Shown here: positions 1 through 8,691 of the stretch, in pieces
Position numbering within the stretch: position 1 is the first letter of the stretch
Layout of the letters: the number at the start of each line of letters is the position of its first letter
Translations under genes and position numbers: made by a program
The notes under the pieces: model-generated
Seen by the model: only the letters and a program-made list of their open reading frames with translations
Told to the model about the DNA's origin: nothing
Databases searched by the model: none
DNA from: Pseudopedobacter sp040392825
GTDB lineage: Bacteria; Bacteroidota; Bacteroidia; Sphingobacteriales; Sphingobacteriaceae
Length of the DNA stretch: 23,312 bases
Assembly (NCBI RefSeq): GCF_040392825.1
Contig: NZ_JBEBVH010000031.1
Location: 1-23,312, forward strand
Direction: 5' to 3'

Positions 1-286
1 AAAAAGTCCGGGAAGTTAATATTTACCTTAATAAGGAGTTTACCGTAACTAAATTAAACACACTAATTTCGCACTCCTTCTATCGAAAAAAACACCGAAA
101 CAACAGATTATACCCGTAAAAAACATAAAATACAATCACAACACAACATATTTACTAAAAATCAGCTCAGCCTATCCTTTGAATACACTTAAAAACAACA
201 CAAAAACCCAAAACTGATAAAAACCCAAAAAAGAATATTATAAAATAAGTATTTTAGCCGCCCCTATTATTTAATACACACTTATT
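1..286. other. Intergenic or edge region without a clear gene
   Basis: This stretch is very rich in A and T and carries no recognisable gene. One plus-strand frame is open from the window edge to a TAA at 117-119 (38 residues). It could be the tail of an upstream gene, but the residues match no family I know. The rest is A-rich and presumably holds the promoter of the DUF4886 gene. I could not identify a Bacteroidota -33/-7 pair with confidence. Confidence 0.4.
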
Positions 287-1183
287 ATGAACAATCTTTT
301 TAGCCTTAGCAAGTTTAAACTAGTTTTTTTACTGTATTTAACTTCATTTCTAAGCATTGGTAATGCCAATGCTAATTTAAATCCAAAAGCAGATGGTGTT
401 ATAAGAATTCTGGCAATTGGTAATAGTTTCTCGGAGGATGCCATGGAGCACTTTTTATTTGGTTTGGCAAAAGCGGATGGAAAAAAAGTAATACTGGGCA
501 ATTTATTTATCGGAGCTTCCGATTTAGACCTGCATTGGAAAAATGCCTCGGGGAATCTTGGTAAATATAACTATAGAAAAGTTGGTATAGATGGAGAAAA
601 AGTAAAAACAGCAGGTGTTTCCATAGCCTCTGCTTTAGCTGACGAAAAATGGGATTACATCAGTTTTCAACAGGTAAGTACCAAATCAGGCTTGTATGAA
701 ACTTATTTAAGTCCGCTTGCAAACCTACTTAACTATGTAAAAAGTAAAAGTGAGTCAAAAACCAAATACATCATTCACCAAACATGGGCTTATAGAAGTT
801 CGTCTCCTGTAAAGCGATTCGAAAAATATGGGAACAGTCAGGAAAATATGTATAAAGCTATAGTAGAGACTACTAAAAAAATTAAAAAGAAATACGATTT
901 TGATTTATTAATACCTTCCGGTACGGCTATTCAAAATGCAAGAACGTCTTTCGTGGGCGACAATCTTAATCGCGACGATCTCCACCTTAGTTTATATCTT
1001 GGCAGGTATATAGCCTCTTGTACATGGTATGAAATGATTTTTAAAACCAATGTTATTGGTAATACATTTTATCCGGAAAGCATCAGTGCTTATCAAGCAG
1101 AAATGGCGCAAAATGCCGCACATTATGCATGTAAAAAACCTTATCGCGTTACAGAATTAAAAAAATTCAAACAACAGAAATAA
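287..1183 (+). CDS. Secreted DUF4886 family protein, SGNH-hydrolase-like
   Basis: This 298-residue protein has an N-terminal signal peptide (hydrophobic stretch at about residues 12-27, with a likely cut after an Ala-Asn-Ala region). The mature part starts with the block I-R-I-L-A-I-G-N-S-F-S, where Ser47 sits in the GNSFS motif typical of DUF4886/SGNH hydrolases. Near the C-terminus is Asp230-Asp231-Leu-His233, fitting the DxxH block that supplies the catalytic Asp and His. The fold and the catalytic triad are inferred from these motifs. SGNH enzymes are often carbohydrate esterases, and DUF4886 proteins are common in Bacteroidota glycan loci, but the substrate is unknown. It stands upstream of the sigma factor gene and is separated from it by a terminator hairpin, so it is probably its own transcript. 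The start is chosen because the signal peptide follows directly. Confidence 0.85.
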   Translation: MNNLFSLSKFKLVFLLYLTSFLSIGNANANLNPKADGVIRILAIGNSFSEDAMEHFLFGLAKADGKKVILGNLFIGASDLDLHWKNASGNLGKYNYRKVGIDGEKVKTAGVSIASALADEKWDYISFQQVSTKSGLYETYLSPLANLLNYVKSKSESKTKYIIHQTWAYRSSSPVKRFEKYGNSQENMYKAIVETTKKIKKKYDFDLLIPSGTAIQNARTSFVGDNLNRDDLHLSLYLGRYIASCTWYEMIFKTNVIGNTFYPESISAYQAEMAQNAAHYACKKPYRVTELKKFKQQK

Positions 1184-1195
1184 CAGACTTATGGC

Positions 1196-1238
1196 ATTGT
1201 TACCAGAATCTAAAGTGCTGGATTCTGGTAACAATTTT
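1196..1238 (+). terminator. Rho-independent-type terminator after the DUF4886 gene
   Basis: A perfect 15-bp inverted repeat (ATTGTTACCAGAATC at 1196-1210 and its complement at 1221-1235) encloses a 10-base loop and ends in a short T run (1235-1238). It lies 12 bases after the DUF4886 stop codon, the expected place for an intrinsic terminator. The T run is short. Confidence 0.8.
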
Positions 1239-1486
1239 GCGATAACACATTCTATATAACCACACCTGATATTATTACTAAACTCATAGAAAACAGCAGT
1301 TCGCAATCTGTTTTATGATATACGCCTAGTTTTTTTGATAGCCAGATATTTTTTTATTTAAATTATTTTGAATTGATGATAAATCATCTGCTTAAAATAT
1401 TTTAAAGATACCTTGACCAGACTTTTTAAATTAACTAATTTGGTTCTTATAAACACCGTTAAACTCAAAAAACCAAACAGATTGTA
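1239..1486. other. Regulatory gap upstream of the sigma factor gene
   Basis: No gene is seen here. Within it are a 7-bp hairpin (AAAACAG at 1290-1296 with CTGTTTT at 1308-1314) and a dyad, GATGATAAATCATC at 1375-1388. The dyad's reverse complement recurs with one change at 21983-21996. Either could be a binding site, but both are AT-rich enough to occur by chance. Confidence 0.4.
1413..1443 (+). promoter_or_regulatory. Candidate promoter of the sigma factor operon
   Basis: TTGAC at 1413-1417 is followed after 18 bases by TAATTTGG at 1436-1443. The second element matches the Bacteroidota -7 consensus TAnnTTTG at five of its six defined positions, and the spacing is close to the usual 19 bases. 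The first element only loosely resembles the -33 TTTG. If real, transcription would begin about 35 bases before the ATG at 1487. This is judged by eye and unverified. Confidence 0.35.
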
Positions 1487-2053
1487 ATGCCGACATACAG
1501 CAAATATTCTGATGAAGAGCTTCTTATCCGGTTAAAGGACGGCGATCATCTTGCTTATACAGAAATTTACGATCGATACAACGGACATTTATACATATTT
1601 GCTTATCGGCGCTTAAAAAACAGAGAAGAAACAAAAGACCTTATACATGAACTTTTTCTAAAGCTCTGGTCTGATCGTGAGGATATTGCTGAAAAATATA
1701 CATTGATTGCTTATTTATACACAGCACTTAGAAATCGGATAATTAATCAAATCACCAGACAGAAAGTTTCTACAAAATACATTGAATCTTTTAATAAATA
1801 CCTTACAAACCTTTGTGATGACACGGATTTCCTGGTTCGCCAGAAAGATTTACAAAAAGTAATTGAAGAAGAAATTGCCAACTTAAATCCGCGAACACGC
1901 AAAGTATTCGAACTCAGCCGCAAAAAAAATCTAAGCCGCAAAGAAATCGCCCAGGAACTAAATATATCCCCCGAAACGGTAAAAAGCCACATGCACTCGG
2001 CTCTAAAAATTTTAAAGTTAAAGCTGGGAGACCTCTATATTTTTCTGTTTTAG
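1487..2053 (+). CDS. ECF RNA polymerase sigma factor, Bacteroidota expansion family
   Basis: This 188-residue protein has the two-domain layout of an extracytoplasmic-function sigma-70 factor. Region 2 is at about residues 22-62 (acidic and aromatic blocks such as EIYDRY, and DLIHELFLKLW, the region that binds core polymerase and the -10 element). Region 4 is at about 125-178, where NPRTRKVFELSRKKNLSRKE and the helix-turn-helix ISPETVKSHMHSALKIL contact the -35 element. It is followed 75 bases later by a FecR-type anti-sigma gene and then SusC with an STN domain, the standard transenvelope signalling trio of Bacteroidota. It most likely activates the SusC-led operon when FecR is signalled. 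It ends with TAG followed by a T run. Confidence 0.95.
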   Translation: MPTYSKYSDEELLIRLKDGDHLAYTEIYDRYNGHLYIFAYRRLKNREETKDLIHELFLKLWSDREDIAEKYTLIAYLYTALRNRIINQITRQKVSTKYIESFNKYLTNLCDDTDFLVRQKDLQKVIEEEIANLNPRTRKVFELSRKKNLSRKEIAQELNISPETVKSHMHSALKILKLKLGDLYIFLF

Positions 2054-2098
2054 TTTTTTTTTAAATTCCACTAACCCTTCTTGTCTTGTTAACTGTTT

Positions 2099-2129
2099 TA
2101 GTTATTTAGAAGCCAAACTTCTAAAACTA
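2099..2129 (+). promoter_or_regulatory. Hairpin abutting the FecR start codon
   Basis: TTTAGAAG at 2105-2112 pairs perfectly with CTTCTAAA at 2118-2125 across a 5-base loop. TAGT at 2099-2102 can pair with ACTA at 2126-2129 after a 2-base bulge, so the foot of the stem reaches the first base of the FecR ATG. Such a structure could hold down FecR translation relative to the sigma factor. That role is inference; the pairing itself is visible. Confidence 0.45.
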
Positions 2130-3244
2130 TGGATAAGACAAAGGAAGAAGAAATATTAGCTAGATACCGGGCAGGCAATGCCAGTGCTGAAGAAAAACAA
2201 TGGGTAGAAGACTGGATTTTAAACGGTACTGATTTCGATACTGACCTGAGCGACGAGGAATTGCTGGAAGATTTAACCAGTCTTCGCAGGCGTATGCACT
2301 TAGACGAACCTGAAAGAAAAAATGGCCTATGGAAAAAATATGCTGTTGCTGCATCTATTATCCTCGTTTCAATACTCTCCTTATTACTGTTTAAGATCAA
2401 TAAAACTGAGCCGCATAAATTGGTTGCACAGAAAACTACAGAAATTAAAGCAGGACAAAATATAGCAACTTTAACTTTATCTGACGGCTCTACAATTTTA
2501 TTAGATTCTACTATTGGACATATAAACGAAGAAAGTGGCATTAAAATAGAAAATGATGCCGATGGAAATATTACCTACATCATTGACGCGAGCGATAATA
2601 TAGACTCAAAGTTATCTTACAATACCATAAGCACTCCAAAAGGTGGAACCTATAAAATAATATTGCCCGATGGCAGTAAAGTTTGGTTAAATGCAGCTTC
2701 TTCGCTACGCTTTCCTTTATTATTCACAGAAAATGAAAGAAGAGTAGAATTAACCGGAGAAGGATATTTTGAGGTTGCAAAGTCTAATAAAAGGTTTAGT
2801 GTGGAAGCTCATAATACTACAGTTGAAGTATTGGGGACACACTTTAATATTAACGGTTATACAAACGAGAAATCTACAAGTGTTACGCTTTTAGAGGGTA
2901 GTGTTAAAATGACAGCAACTCAATCTTCTGTAGTTTTAAAACCTGGTGAGCAGGGAGAATTAACAGGCAGGAATGCTGAAATTCATGTCAATCAAAATAT
3001 AGATACAGAATCTGTTACTTCCTGGAAAGACGGCAAATTTAAGTTTAATAATACCGACTTAAAAACTATTATGCGCCAGCTGGAACGCTGGTATGATATT
3101 GAAATAGACGAAAGCTCTATTCCGAATAAAAAGTTTAACGGCACAATCTCCAGAGATGTTAAGCTTGCCGAGGTACTTTCTATGATTGAATTAACCAGTG
3201 ATATAAATTTCGTAACAAAAGGAAGGAGTGTAAGTATGAAATAG
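2129..3244 (+). CDS. FecR family anti-sigma factor
   Basis: This 371-residue single-pass membrane protein has a cytoplasmic N-terminal part (about 1-67, acidic and helical, the sigma-binding region in this family). One transmembrane helix lies at about 70-88 (AVAASIILVSILSLLLF). A periplasmic FecR domain follows at about 165-262, with the usual STPKGGTYKIILPDGSKVWL and ELTGEGYFEVAK blocks. The C-terminal DUF4974-like domain is at about 300-371 and includes LKTIMRQLERWYDIEI. FecR proteins receive the signal from the STN domain of a partner TonB-dependent receptor and release or activate the ECF sigma factor. Both partners are adjacent. It ends in TAG, and the order is sigma-fecR-susC as in many PULs. 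Confidence 0.95.
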   Translation: MDKTKEEEILARYRAGNASAEEKQWVEDWILNGTDFDTDLSDEELLEDLTSLRRRMHLDEPERKNGLWKKYAVAASIILVSILSLLLFKINKTEPHKLVAQKTTEIKAGQNIATLTLSDGSTILLDSTIGHINEESGIKIENDADGNITYIIDASDNIDSKLSYNTISTPKGGTYKIILPDGSKVWLNAASSLRFPLLFTENERRVELTGEGYFEVAKSNKRFSVEAHNTTVEVLGTHFNINGYTNEKSTSVTLLEGSVKMTATQSSVVLKPGEQGELTGRNAEIHVNQNIDTESVTSWKDGKFKFNNTDLKTIMRQLERWYDIEIDESSIPNKKFNGTISRDVKLAEVLSMIELTSDINFVTKGRSVSMK

Positions 3245-3265
3245 TATTATGGAAAAAAGCATAAA

Positions 3266-3290
3266 GCCGGAAAGCTGCCACTTATCCGGC
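3266..3290 (+). promoter_or_regulatory. GC-rich hairpin between fecR and susC
   Basis: GCCGGA at 3266-3271 pairs with TCCGGC at 3285-3290 over a 13-base loop, a GC-rich stem in an otherwise AT-rich gap of 106 bases. No T run follows, so it is not a classical terminator. It may separate expression of the regulators from that of SusC, as an attenuator or RNA-processing site; this is inference. Confidence 0.4.
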
Positions 3291-3350
3291 CGTAAGTGTA
3301 GACAATACCTCTTTTAATCAATTATTATCTAACAACATTATCACAAATAT

Positions 3351-6300
3351 ATGGATTTTACGATTCATAGCATTAAACTGCTATGTCTAAAAAAATTAAG
3401 AAAGAGCAGCCTTTTAAAGACCAAAAAAAACGTCATGAAAGCATTTGCATTTATCTTATCGGCTGCGATATCTCTTCAGGTAAGCGCCGCTGCGTTTTCG
3501 CAAATCAACATATCCGGAAAAAATTTATCGATAGAAAATGTCTTAAAGCAAATTGAGAAACAAAGTGGATATTCTGTTTTTTATGATTTAGATCATCTTA
3601 AAGCGGCAAATCTTGTTTCAATAAACCTTAAAGATGCTTCTTTAGAAAAAAGCCTGGAGGAATGTTTTAGAAACCAACCCTTTACTTTTCAGATAGTTTC
3701 TAAAACTATAATTATAAAATCGAAAAAAACCTCGACCGCAAAGAACGCCACCATTACCGGAAAGGTGACCGATGAAAAAGGGCTGGAAATGCCCGGAGTA
3801 ATGGTAAAGGTAAAAAACTCTGCCACAGGAACTGTAACCAATGCAAGTGGTTTATACAGTATTAACGTCGCAGACCATCAAACTGCTGTACTGGTATTCT
3901 CTTTTATGGGATATCTCACACAAGAAGTTCCTTTAAATGGAAAGAACGTCTTGAATATACAGATGAAAGCGGACCTTAAAAAGTTGAATGAAATTGTTGT
4001 TATTGGTTATGGTAGCGTACAGCGTAGCGATCTTACCGGATCAGTGGCTTCTGTTAATATGGAAGATCTTGCCAAAGCGCCTGTTACCAGTTTTGATGAA
4101 GCACTTGCCGGCCGTGTAGCTGGTGTAACCGTATCCGGTACTGATGGGCAACCGGGAGCCGTAAATAACATTGTTATTCGTGGTCCGGGCTCAATTACCC
4201 AGGACAATTCTCCTTTATATGTGATTGACGGTTTTCCTATGGAAGACTCTGACAATAGTTCTATCAACCCAAATGATATCGAATCTATTGACGTATTAAA
4301 AGATGCGTCCGCAACAGCAATTTATGGTTCCAGAGGCGCTAATGGAGTTATCATAATTACCACTAAAAAGGGTAAAAAAGGAGATCCGGTTATTAATTTC
4401 AATTCCTATTACGGTTTACAAAAAAACACTCACCGGGTAGAAACTTTAAGCCCTTACGAGTTTGTGAAGTTGCAACTTGAATTGGGAGGTGGCTCTGCCA
4501 CGGTTAAAACTCCTGCCCAGATATACACCCCCGGAGACTTAGCTTTAAATGACCCCTATTACGATTCAAATGGGAACACTTTAGAGTCTTATAGAAACGT
4601 AGATGGCTTATATCTGGAAGACCAATACTTCAGAACTGCAGCAGTTCAAAACTACGATATTTCTGTCAGAGGTGGATCAGAAAAAACGCTCTACTCTATT
4701 TCTGGTAACTATAGAGATCTGGAAGGTATCGTAATAAATTCTGGTTTAAAAAGATATCAGGGCAGAATAACGTTAGACCAAACTATAAATAAAAAATTAA
4801 GTATTGGCACCAACCTTAACTACAGCAGAAATGAGAATTACGGAACAATTCAGAATGGGGCGAGTTCTAACCCTTCGCTAAACCAAATGTATTCGGTTTG
4901 GGGTTTCCGTCCGGTTACCGGTACCGAAGAGTTAGATTTAGAGGATGAAATTTTTGACCCTTCCGGATCAGGTGACGATTATCGTTTTAATCCAATATAT
5001 TCCGCAAAAAATGAGCATAGAAAATCCATCAGTCATATGCTTTATATTAACGCATATGCAGAATATGCTTTTAATAAAAACTTGAAATTAAAGGTTACTG
5101 GTGGGTTAACCAATAGATTCGGATCTAATGAGTCTTTTAATAATTCCAATACGCTGCAAGGTAATTTCACAATCAACCCTTCGAGGGGTGTAAATGGATC
5201 TATATATAACTCTACTGCTTCTAATCTATTAAACGAAAACACGCTAAGCTATGTTAAAACCTTTAATAAGGTGCACAAAATAAATGCTGTTGCGGGTTAT
5301 ACCATGCAGACAAATAAAATAAGCAGAAGCGGATTTAGTGCGTTACTGGTTCCTAATGAGAACTTAGGAATTGATGGTTTAGATGAATCGACAACAAATA
5401 TTGGTAGCGTTGCTAGTTCGAGTTGGGGGTTAATGTCCTATTTAGGTCGTATAAATTATTCTTATAAAAGTAAATATCTGCTAACCGGTACTTTCAGGGC
5501 CGATGGCTCTTCTAAATTTATTAAGGAGAATCGCTGGGGATATTTCCCTTCCGCCGCATTTTCCTGGGTAGCCAGCAAAGAAGATTTCTTCAAAAAGCAA
5601 AATGTTCTTACGAATCTTAAGTTCAGAGCCAGCTATGGTCTTACGGGTAACAATAGAATTGGCGACTTTGATTATCTGACTGCTATAACTTTTCCTATAT
5701 CCGGAGGTTACTCTTACAACAATTCGACTCCATCTAAAGGAGCTATTATAAATTCTATTGGTAATCCTCTTTTAAAATGGGAAACAACCCGCCAAGCGGA
5801 CATTGGTGTAGACATGGGCTTTGCTAAAGAAAGAATTACTTTAGAGGTTGATCTATACAACAAGGTTACAGACGATTTATTATTGCTTGCTGATGTACCG
5901 AGAACTACCGGTGTTTTAACAGCATTTAAAAATGTTGGTAAAATGTCTAACAAGGGTTTGGAAATAAGTTTAAACTCTATAAATATTAACTCAAAAGACT
6001 TTAGATGGTCTTCCAGTTTTAACATCAGTTTTAATAAAAACAAGGTTTTAGCATTGGCAGAAAATCAAAATGCATTACCTGCATCGGTCAACTTCAATAA
6101 TTCATACTCTGCATTGTACTCCTATGTTTCTATATTAGGCCAACCAATCGGACAGATGTATGGACTTTTATTTGATGGAGTTTATCAGGTTGATGATTTT
6201 AATATTGATGGTTCTGGTAACTATGTTTTAAAAAATAATATTCCTACCAACGGAAACGTAAGCTCGGTTATTAAACCAGGACACATTAAATATAAAGATT

Positions 6301-6848
6301 TAAATGACGATGGCCAGATTACTACCAGTGATTACACCATCATTGGTAAGAGTTTACCTATCCATACCGGTGGTTTTACAAATAATTTCAGCTACAAAAA
6401 CTTTGATTTAAATGTACTATTGCAATGGTCCTACGGTAACGATTTAATAAATGCCAACAGGTATCTGTTTGAGGGTAGCAGCCGTAAAAACCTCAACCAG
6501 TTTGCGTCTTATGCGAACCGTTGGACACTTGATAATCAAACAAGTGATATTCCTGCGGCAAACGGACAAGGTCCTGCTCATTTTTCTGACAGAGTGGTTG
6601 AAGATGGTTCTTATTTACGACTTAAAACGGTGTCTGTAGGCTATAATCTTCCATCAGAATTTGCTAACAGACATCGTATCAAAAATTTAAGGCTATATGC
6701 TTCGGCACAAAACCTATTAACATGGACTAATTATACCGGACCAGATCCAGAAGTTTCTGTAGGCTATTCTACGTTAACTCAAGGTTTTGATTATGCAGCA
6801 TATCCTCGGGCAAAGACAATTACTTTTGGACTTAATCTTACCTTTTAA
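3351..6848 (+). CDS. SusC/RagA family TonB-linked outer-membrane transporter with STN domain
   Basis: This 1165-residue outer-membrane importer drives TonB-dependent uptake of oligosaccharides with SusD as lid. The long basic leader with a signal segment at about 29-51 is common for Sphingobacteriaceae SusC proteins. An alternative start at 3435 (Met29) would give a plain signal peptide. Domains in order: STN (about 53-123, NVLKQIEKQSGYSVFYD), the domain that signals to FecR; CarboxypepD-regulatory-like beta domain (about 134-210, ending in QMKADLKKLNEIVVIGYGS); TonB plug (about 221-344, with GRVAGVTVSG, SPLYVIDGFP and the ATAIYGSRGANGVIIITTK block); then the beta-barrel to the C-terminus, which ends in Phe as expected for barrel insertion. 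It starts the main operon, with SusD 12 bases downstream. The STN domain and adjacent sigma/FecR genes indicate regulation by substrate import. The exact glycan cannot be read from the sequence. Confidence 0.96.
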   Translation: MDFTIHSIKLLCLKKLRKSSLLKTKKNVMKAFAFILSAAISLQVSAAAFSQINISGKNLSIENVLKQIEKQSGYSVFYDLDHLKAANLVSINLKDASLEKSLEECFRNQPFTFQIVSKTIIIKSKKTSTAKNATITGKVTDEKGLEMPGVMVKVKNSATGTVTNASGLYSINVADHQTAVLVFSFMGYLTQEVPLNGKNVLNIQMKADLKKLNEIVVIGYGSVQRSDLTGSVASVNMEDLAKAPVTSFDEALAGRVAGVTVSGTDGQPGAVNNIVIRGPGSITQDNSPLYVIDGFPMEDSDNSSINPNDIESIDVLKDASATAIYGSRGANGVIIITTKKGKKGDPVINFNSYYGLQKNTHRVETLSPYEFVKLQLELGGGSATVKTPAQIYTPGDLALNDPYYDSNGNTLESYRNVDGLYLEDQYFRTAAVQNYDISVRGGSEKTLYSISGNYRDLEGIVINSGLKRYQGRITLDQTINKKLSIGTNLNYSRNENYGTIQNGASSNPSLNQMYSVWGFRPVTGTEELDLEDEIFDPSGSGDDYRFNPIYSAKNEHRKSISHMLYINAYAEYAFNKNLKLKVTGGLTNRFGSNESFNNSNTLQGNFTINPSRGVNGSIYNSTASNLLNENTLSYVKTFNKVHKINAVAGYTMQTNKISRSGFSALLVPNENLGIDGLDESTTNIGSVASSSWGLMSYLGRINYSYKSKYLLTGTFRADGSSKFIKENRWGYFPSAAFSWVASKEDFFKKQNVLTNLKFRASYGLTGNNRIGDFDYLTAITFPISGGYSYNNSTPSKGAIINSIGNPLLKWETTRQADIGVDMGFAKERITLEVDLYNKVTDDLLLLADVPRTTGVLTAFKNVGKMSNKGLEISLNSININSKDFRWSSSFNISFNKNKVLALAENQNALPASVNFNNSYSALYSYVSILGQPIGQMYGLLFDGVYQVDDFNIDGSGNYVLKNNIPTNGNVSSVIKPGHIKYKDLNDDGQITTSDYTIIGKSLPIHTGGFTNNFSYKNFDLNVLLQWSYGNDLINANRYLFEGSSRKNLNQFASYANRWTLDNQTSDIPAANGQGPAHFSDRVVEDGSYLRLKTVSVGYNLPSEFANRHRIKNLRLYASAQNLLTWTNYTGPDPEVSVGYSTLTQGFDYAAYPRAKTITFGLNLTF

Positions 6849-6860
6849 CCTACCTTAGTC

Positions 6861-8681
6861 ATGAAATTAAAATCATTAATCACTATCATATCAATTGCAT
6901 CGTTATCGGTATCGTGTACTAAAATTTTAGATACAGAACCGACAAACTTTACATTAGAAAAAAACTACTATTCCACTGAGGAAGAGTTGCAAAATGGATT
7001 GAATGGAGTTTACGACAATTTAGGAAGTAACGAATTATATGGAAGGGATATGCTATATGCATATAATGCACAAACAGACGAAGCTGCCTTTAATATATGG
7101 CTTTCCAGTGGTGCACTCGCCTATGCTTATTATGAGTATAATGCTTCTACTCCAGAGATTAGAGCCTTTTGGACTGCACTATATAGAGGTATCTATAGAG
7201 CCAATTTGCTATTAGCAAATATTGATAAACCTGCAATGAATGAAGAAAGAAGGAAAATTATTAAAGGCGAGGCTTTATTTTTACGCGGGTATCACTATTT
7301 CCTTTTAGCATCTAATTTTGGCGCTGTACCTTTAATTATCGAACCTACCAAGTCGGTTACCGATGTAAGCATTGCAAGAACTCCTCTTAAAGAGGTTTAC
7401 GAACAGATTTTACTGGATATGACTACTGCCGAATCTTTATTAGAGAAACAAACTGTTACCAAGTTAGGATATAGTGGTAAAGTTACCAAAACTGCTGTAC
7501 AGGGAATTCTTGCAAGAGTTTGCTTACAAATGGCTGGCGAACCTTTAAAGGACAGAAGTAAATACAACGATGCTAAAAACTGGGCATATAAAGTTATTAC
7601 ATCCGGAGAACATGCTTTAAATAAAGATTATACCGATATCTTTATAAAATTAGCCAAAGATGAATATGATGTAAAAGAAAGCATTTGGGAGATAGAATTC
7701 TATGGTAATGGTACGGGAACTTCAGAAGCCAACAACTTTAACACTCTTGCCGGAATTAGAGCTTCGGATTTAAATATCGGTTATAATTCTGGGCGTATAT
7801 CTACCACTCAAACATTATTTAACTTATACAGTGTTGTAGATCCTGCTTCAACAGCGGTTATCAGACCTACTTTAGATTTACGTCGTGATTGGAATTGTGC
7901 AAATTACGAATATGGGTTAACTGCTGTTGGCGTTAAAACAACAATTACCAGGCCTTACAGCATGTATATGGGTAAGTGGAGAAGAGAATATGAAACATTT
8001 ACGCCAAAAACAAAGTTGTCGCCTATCAATACCACTATATTAAGGTATGCTGATGTATTATTGATGTATGCAGAAGCAGCAAATGAAGTTGAAGGCCAGC
8101 CTACAGATAGCGCTTATACTGCCGTAAATCTGGTAAGAAAAAGAGCCTACGGCAAAGAGCTAAATGGAAATGTATTAAAGGAAATTAAATTCCCCGCAGG
8201 CCTTGCATATTCTACGGCCCCAACCGTAACTATAGAAGGTGGAGGTGCAACTACTGCAGCCAGTGCAACAGCAATTATAGCCTCAAACAGGTTAACCGGA
8301 TTTACTATTACCTCGCGAGGTAAGTTTTATCAATCAGAACCAACAGTTAAATTAAATGGCGTAGCGGTAACCGGTGTAACTGCAACAATCACCAGTTTAA
8401 CAGATGCTGATCTCCCGTTAGGAATGAGCAAAAGTGATTTTTTCAATGCTATAGTAGACGAACGAGCCCGGGAATTATGCTTTGAAGGTTATAGAAGAAT
8501 GGACCTGCTCCGTTGGAATTTATTTGTAGAAAAAATGGATGATCTGTTTTACTATGAAAAAGCTGCAGGTTCACCAAATACCAGAGCCTTCGCCAATGTA
8601 AGACCCAAGCATATATATATGCCTATACCATCTACCGAACTCATTTTAAATAGAAAACTAACCCAAAACCCAGGCTGGTAA
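6861..8681 (+). CDS. SusD/RagB family surface glycan-binding lipoprotein with a repeat insert
   Basis: This 606-residue lipoprotein has a signal peptide ending in SVSC (Cys19). SusD proteins bind glycan at the cell surface and cap the SusC barrel. Family features are the N-terminal block with EEELQNGLNGVYDNL, the TPR-like helices (for example GEALFLRGYHYFLLASNFG), the C-terminal RYADVLLMYAEAANEV and the late IVDERARELCFEGYRRMDLLRW. Unusually, about 75 residues (around 440-518) lie between the VNLVRKRAYGK block and the DERARE block, which are normally close. This insert contains two copies of a motif built on Tyr-x4-Pro-Thr-Val (Y450...PTV454-456 and Y490...PTV494-496), 40 residues apart, with Gly/Ala/Thr-rich beta-type sequence between. 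The reading frame is intact, so the insert is part of the protein. The gene lies between SusC and the DUF5017 gene, with gaps of 12 and 10 bases. Confidence 0.95.
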   Translation: MKLKSLITIISIASLSVSCTKILDTEPTNFTLEKNYYSTEEELQNGLNGVYDNLGSNELYGRDMLYAYNAQTDEAAFNIWLSSGALAYAYYEYNASTPEIRAFWTALYRGIYRANLLLANIDKPAMNEERRKIIKGEALFLRGYHYFLLASNFGAVPLIIEPTKSVTDVSIARTPLKEVYEQILLDMTTAESLLEKQTVTKLGYSGKVTKTAVQGILARVCLQMAGEPLKDRSKYNDAKNWAYKVITSGEHALNKDYTDIFIKLAKDEYDVKESIWEIEFYGNGTGTSEANNFNTLAGIRASDLNIGYNSGRISTTQTLFNLYSVVDPASTAVIRPTLDLRRDWNCANYEYGLTAVGVKTTITRPYSMYMGKWRREYETFTPKTKLSPINTTILRYADVLLMYAEAANEVEGQPTDSAYTAVNLVRKRAYGKELNGNVLKEIKFPAGLAYSTAPTVTIEGGGATTAASATAIIASNRLTGFTITSRGKFYQSEPTVKLNGVAVTGVTATITSLTDADLPLGMSKSDFFNAIVDERARELCFEGYRRMDLLRWNLFVEKMDDLFYYEKAAGSPNTRAFANVRPKHIYMPIPSTELILNRKLTQNPGW

Positions 8682-8691
8682 TTACGTAAGT

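Noticed and set aside
3..119. Tail of an upstream gene in the third frame
   Set aside because: Only 38 residues with no recognisable motif; mentioned in the edge entry but not called as a gene.
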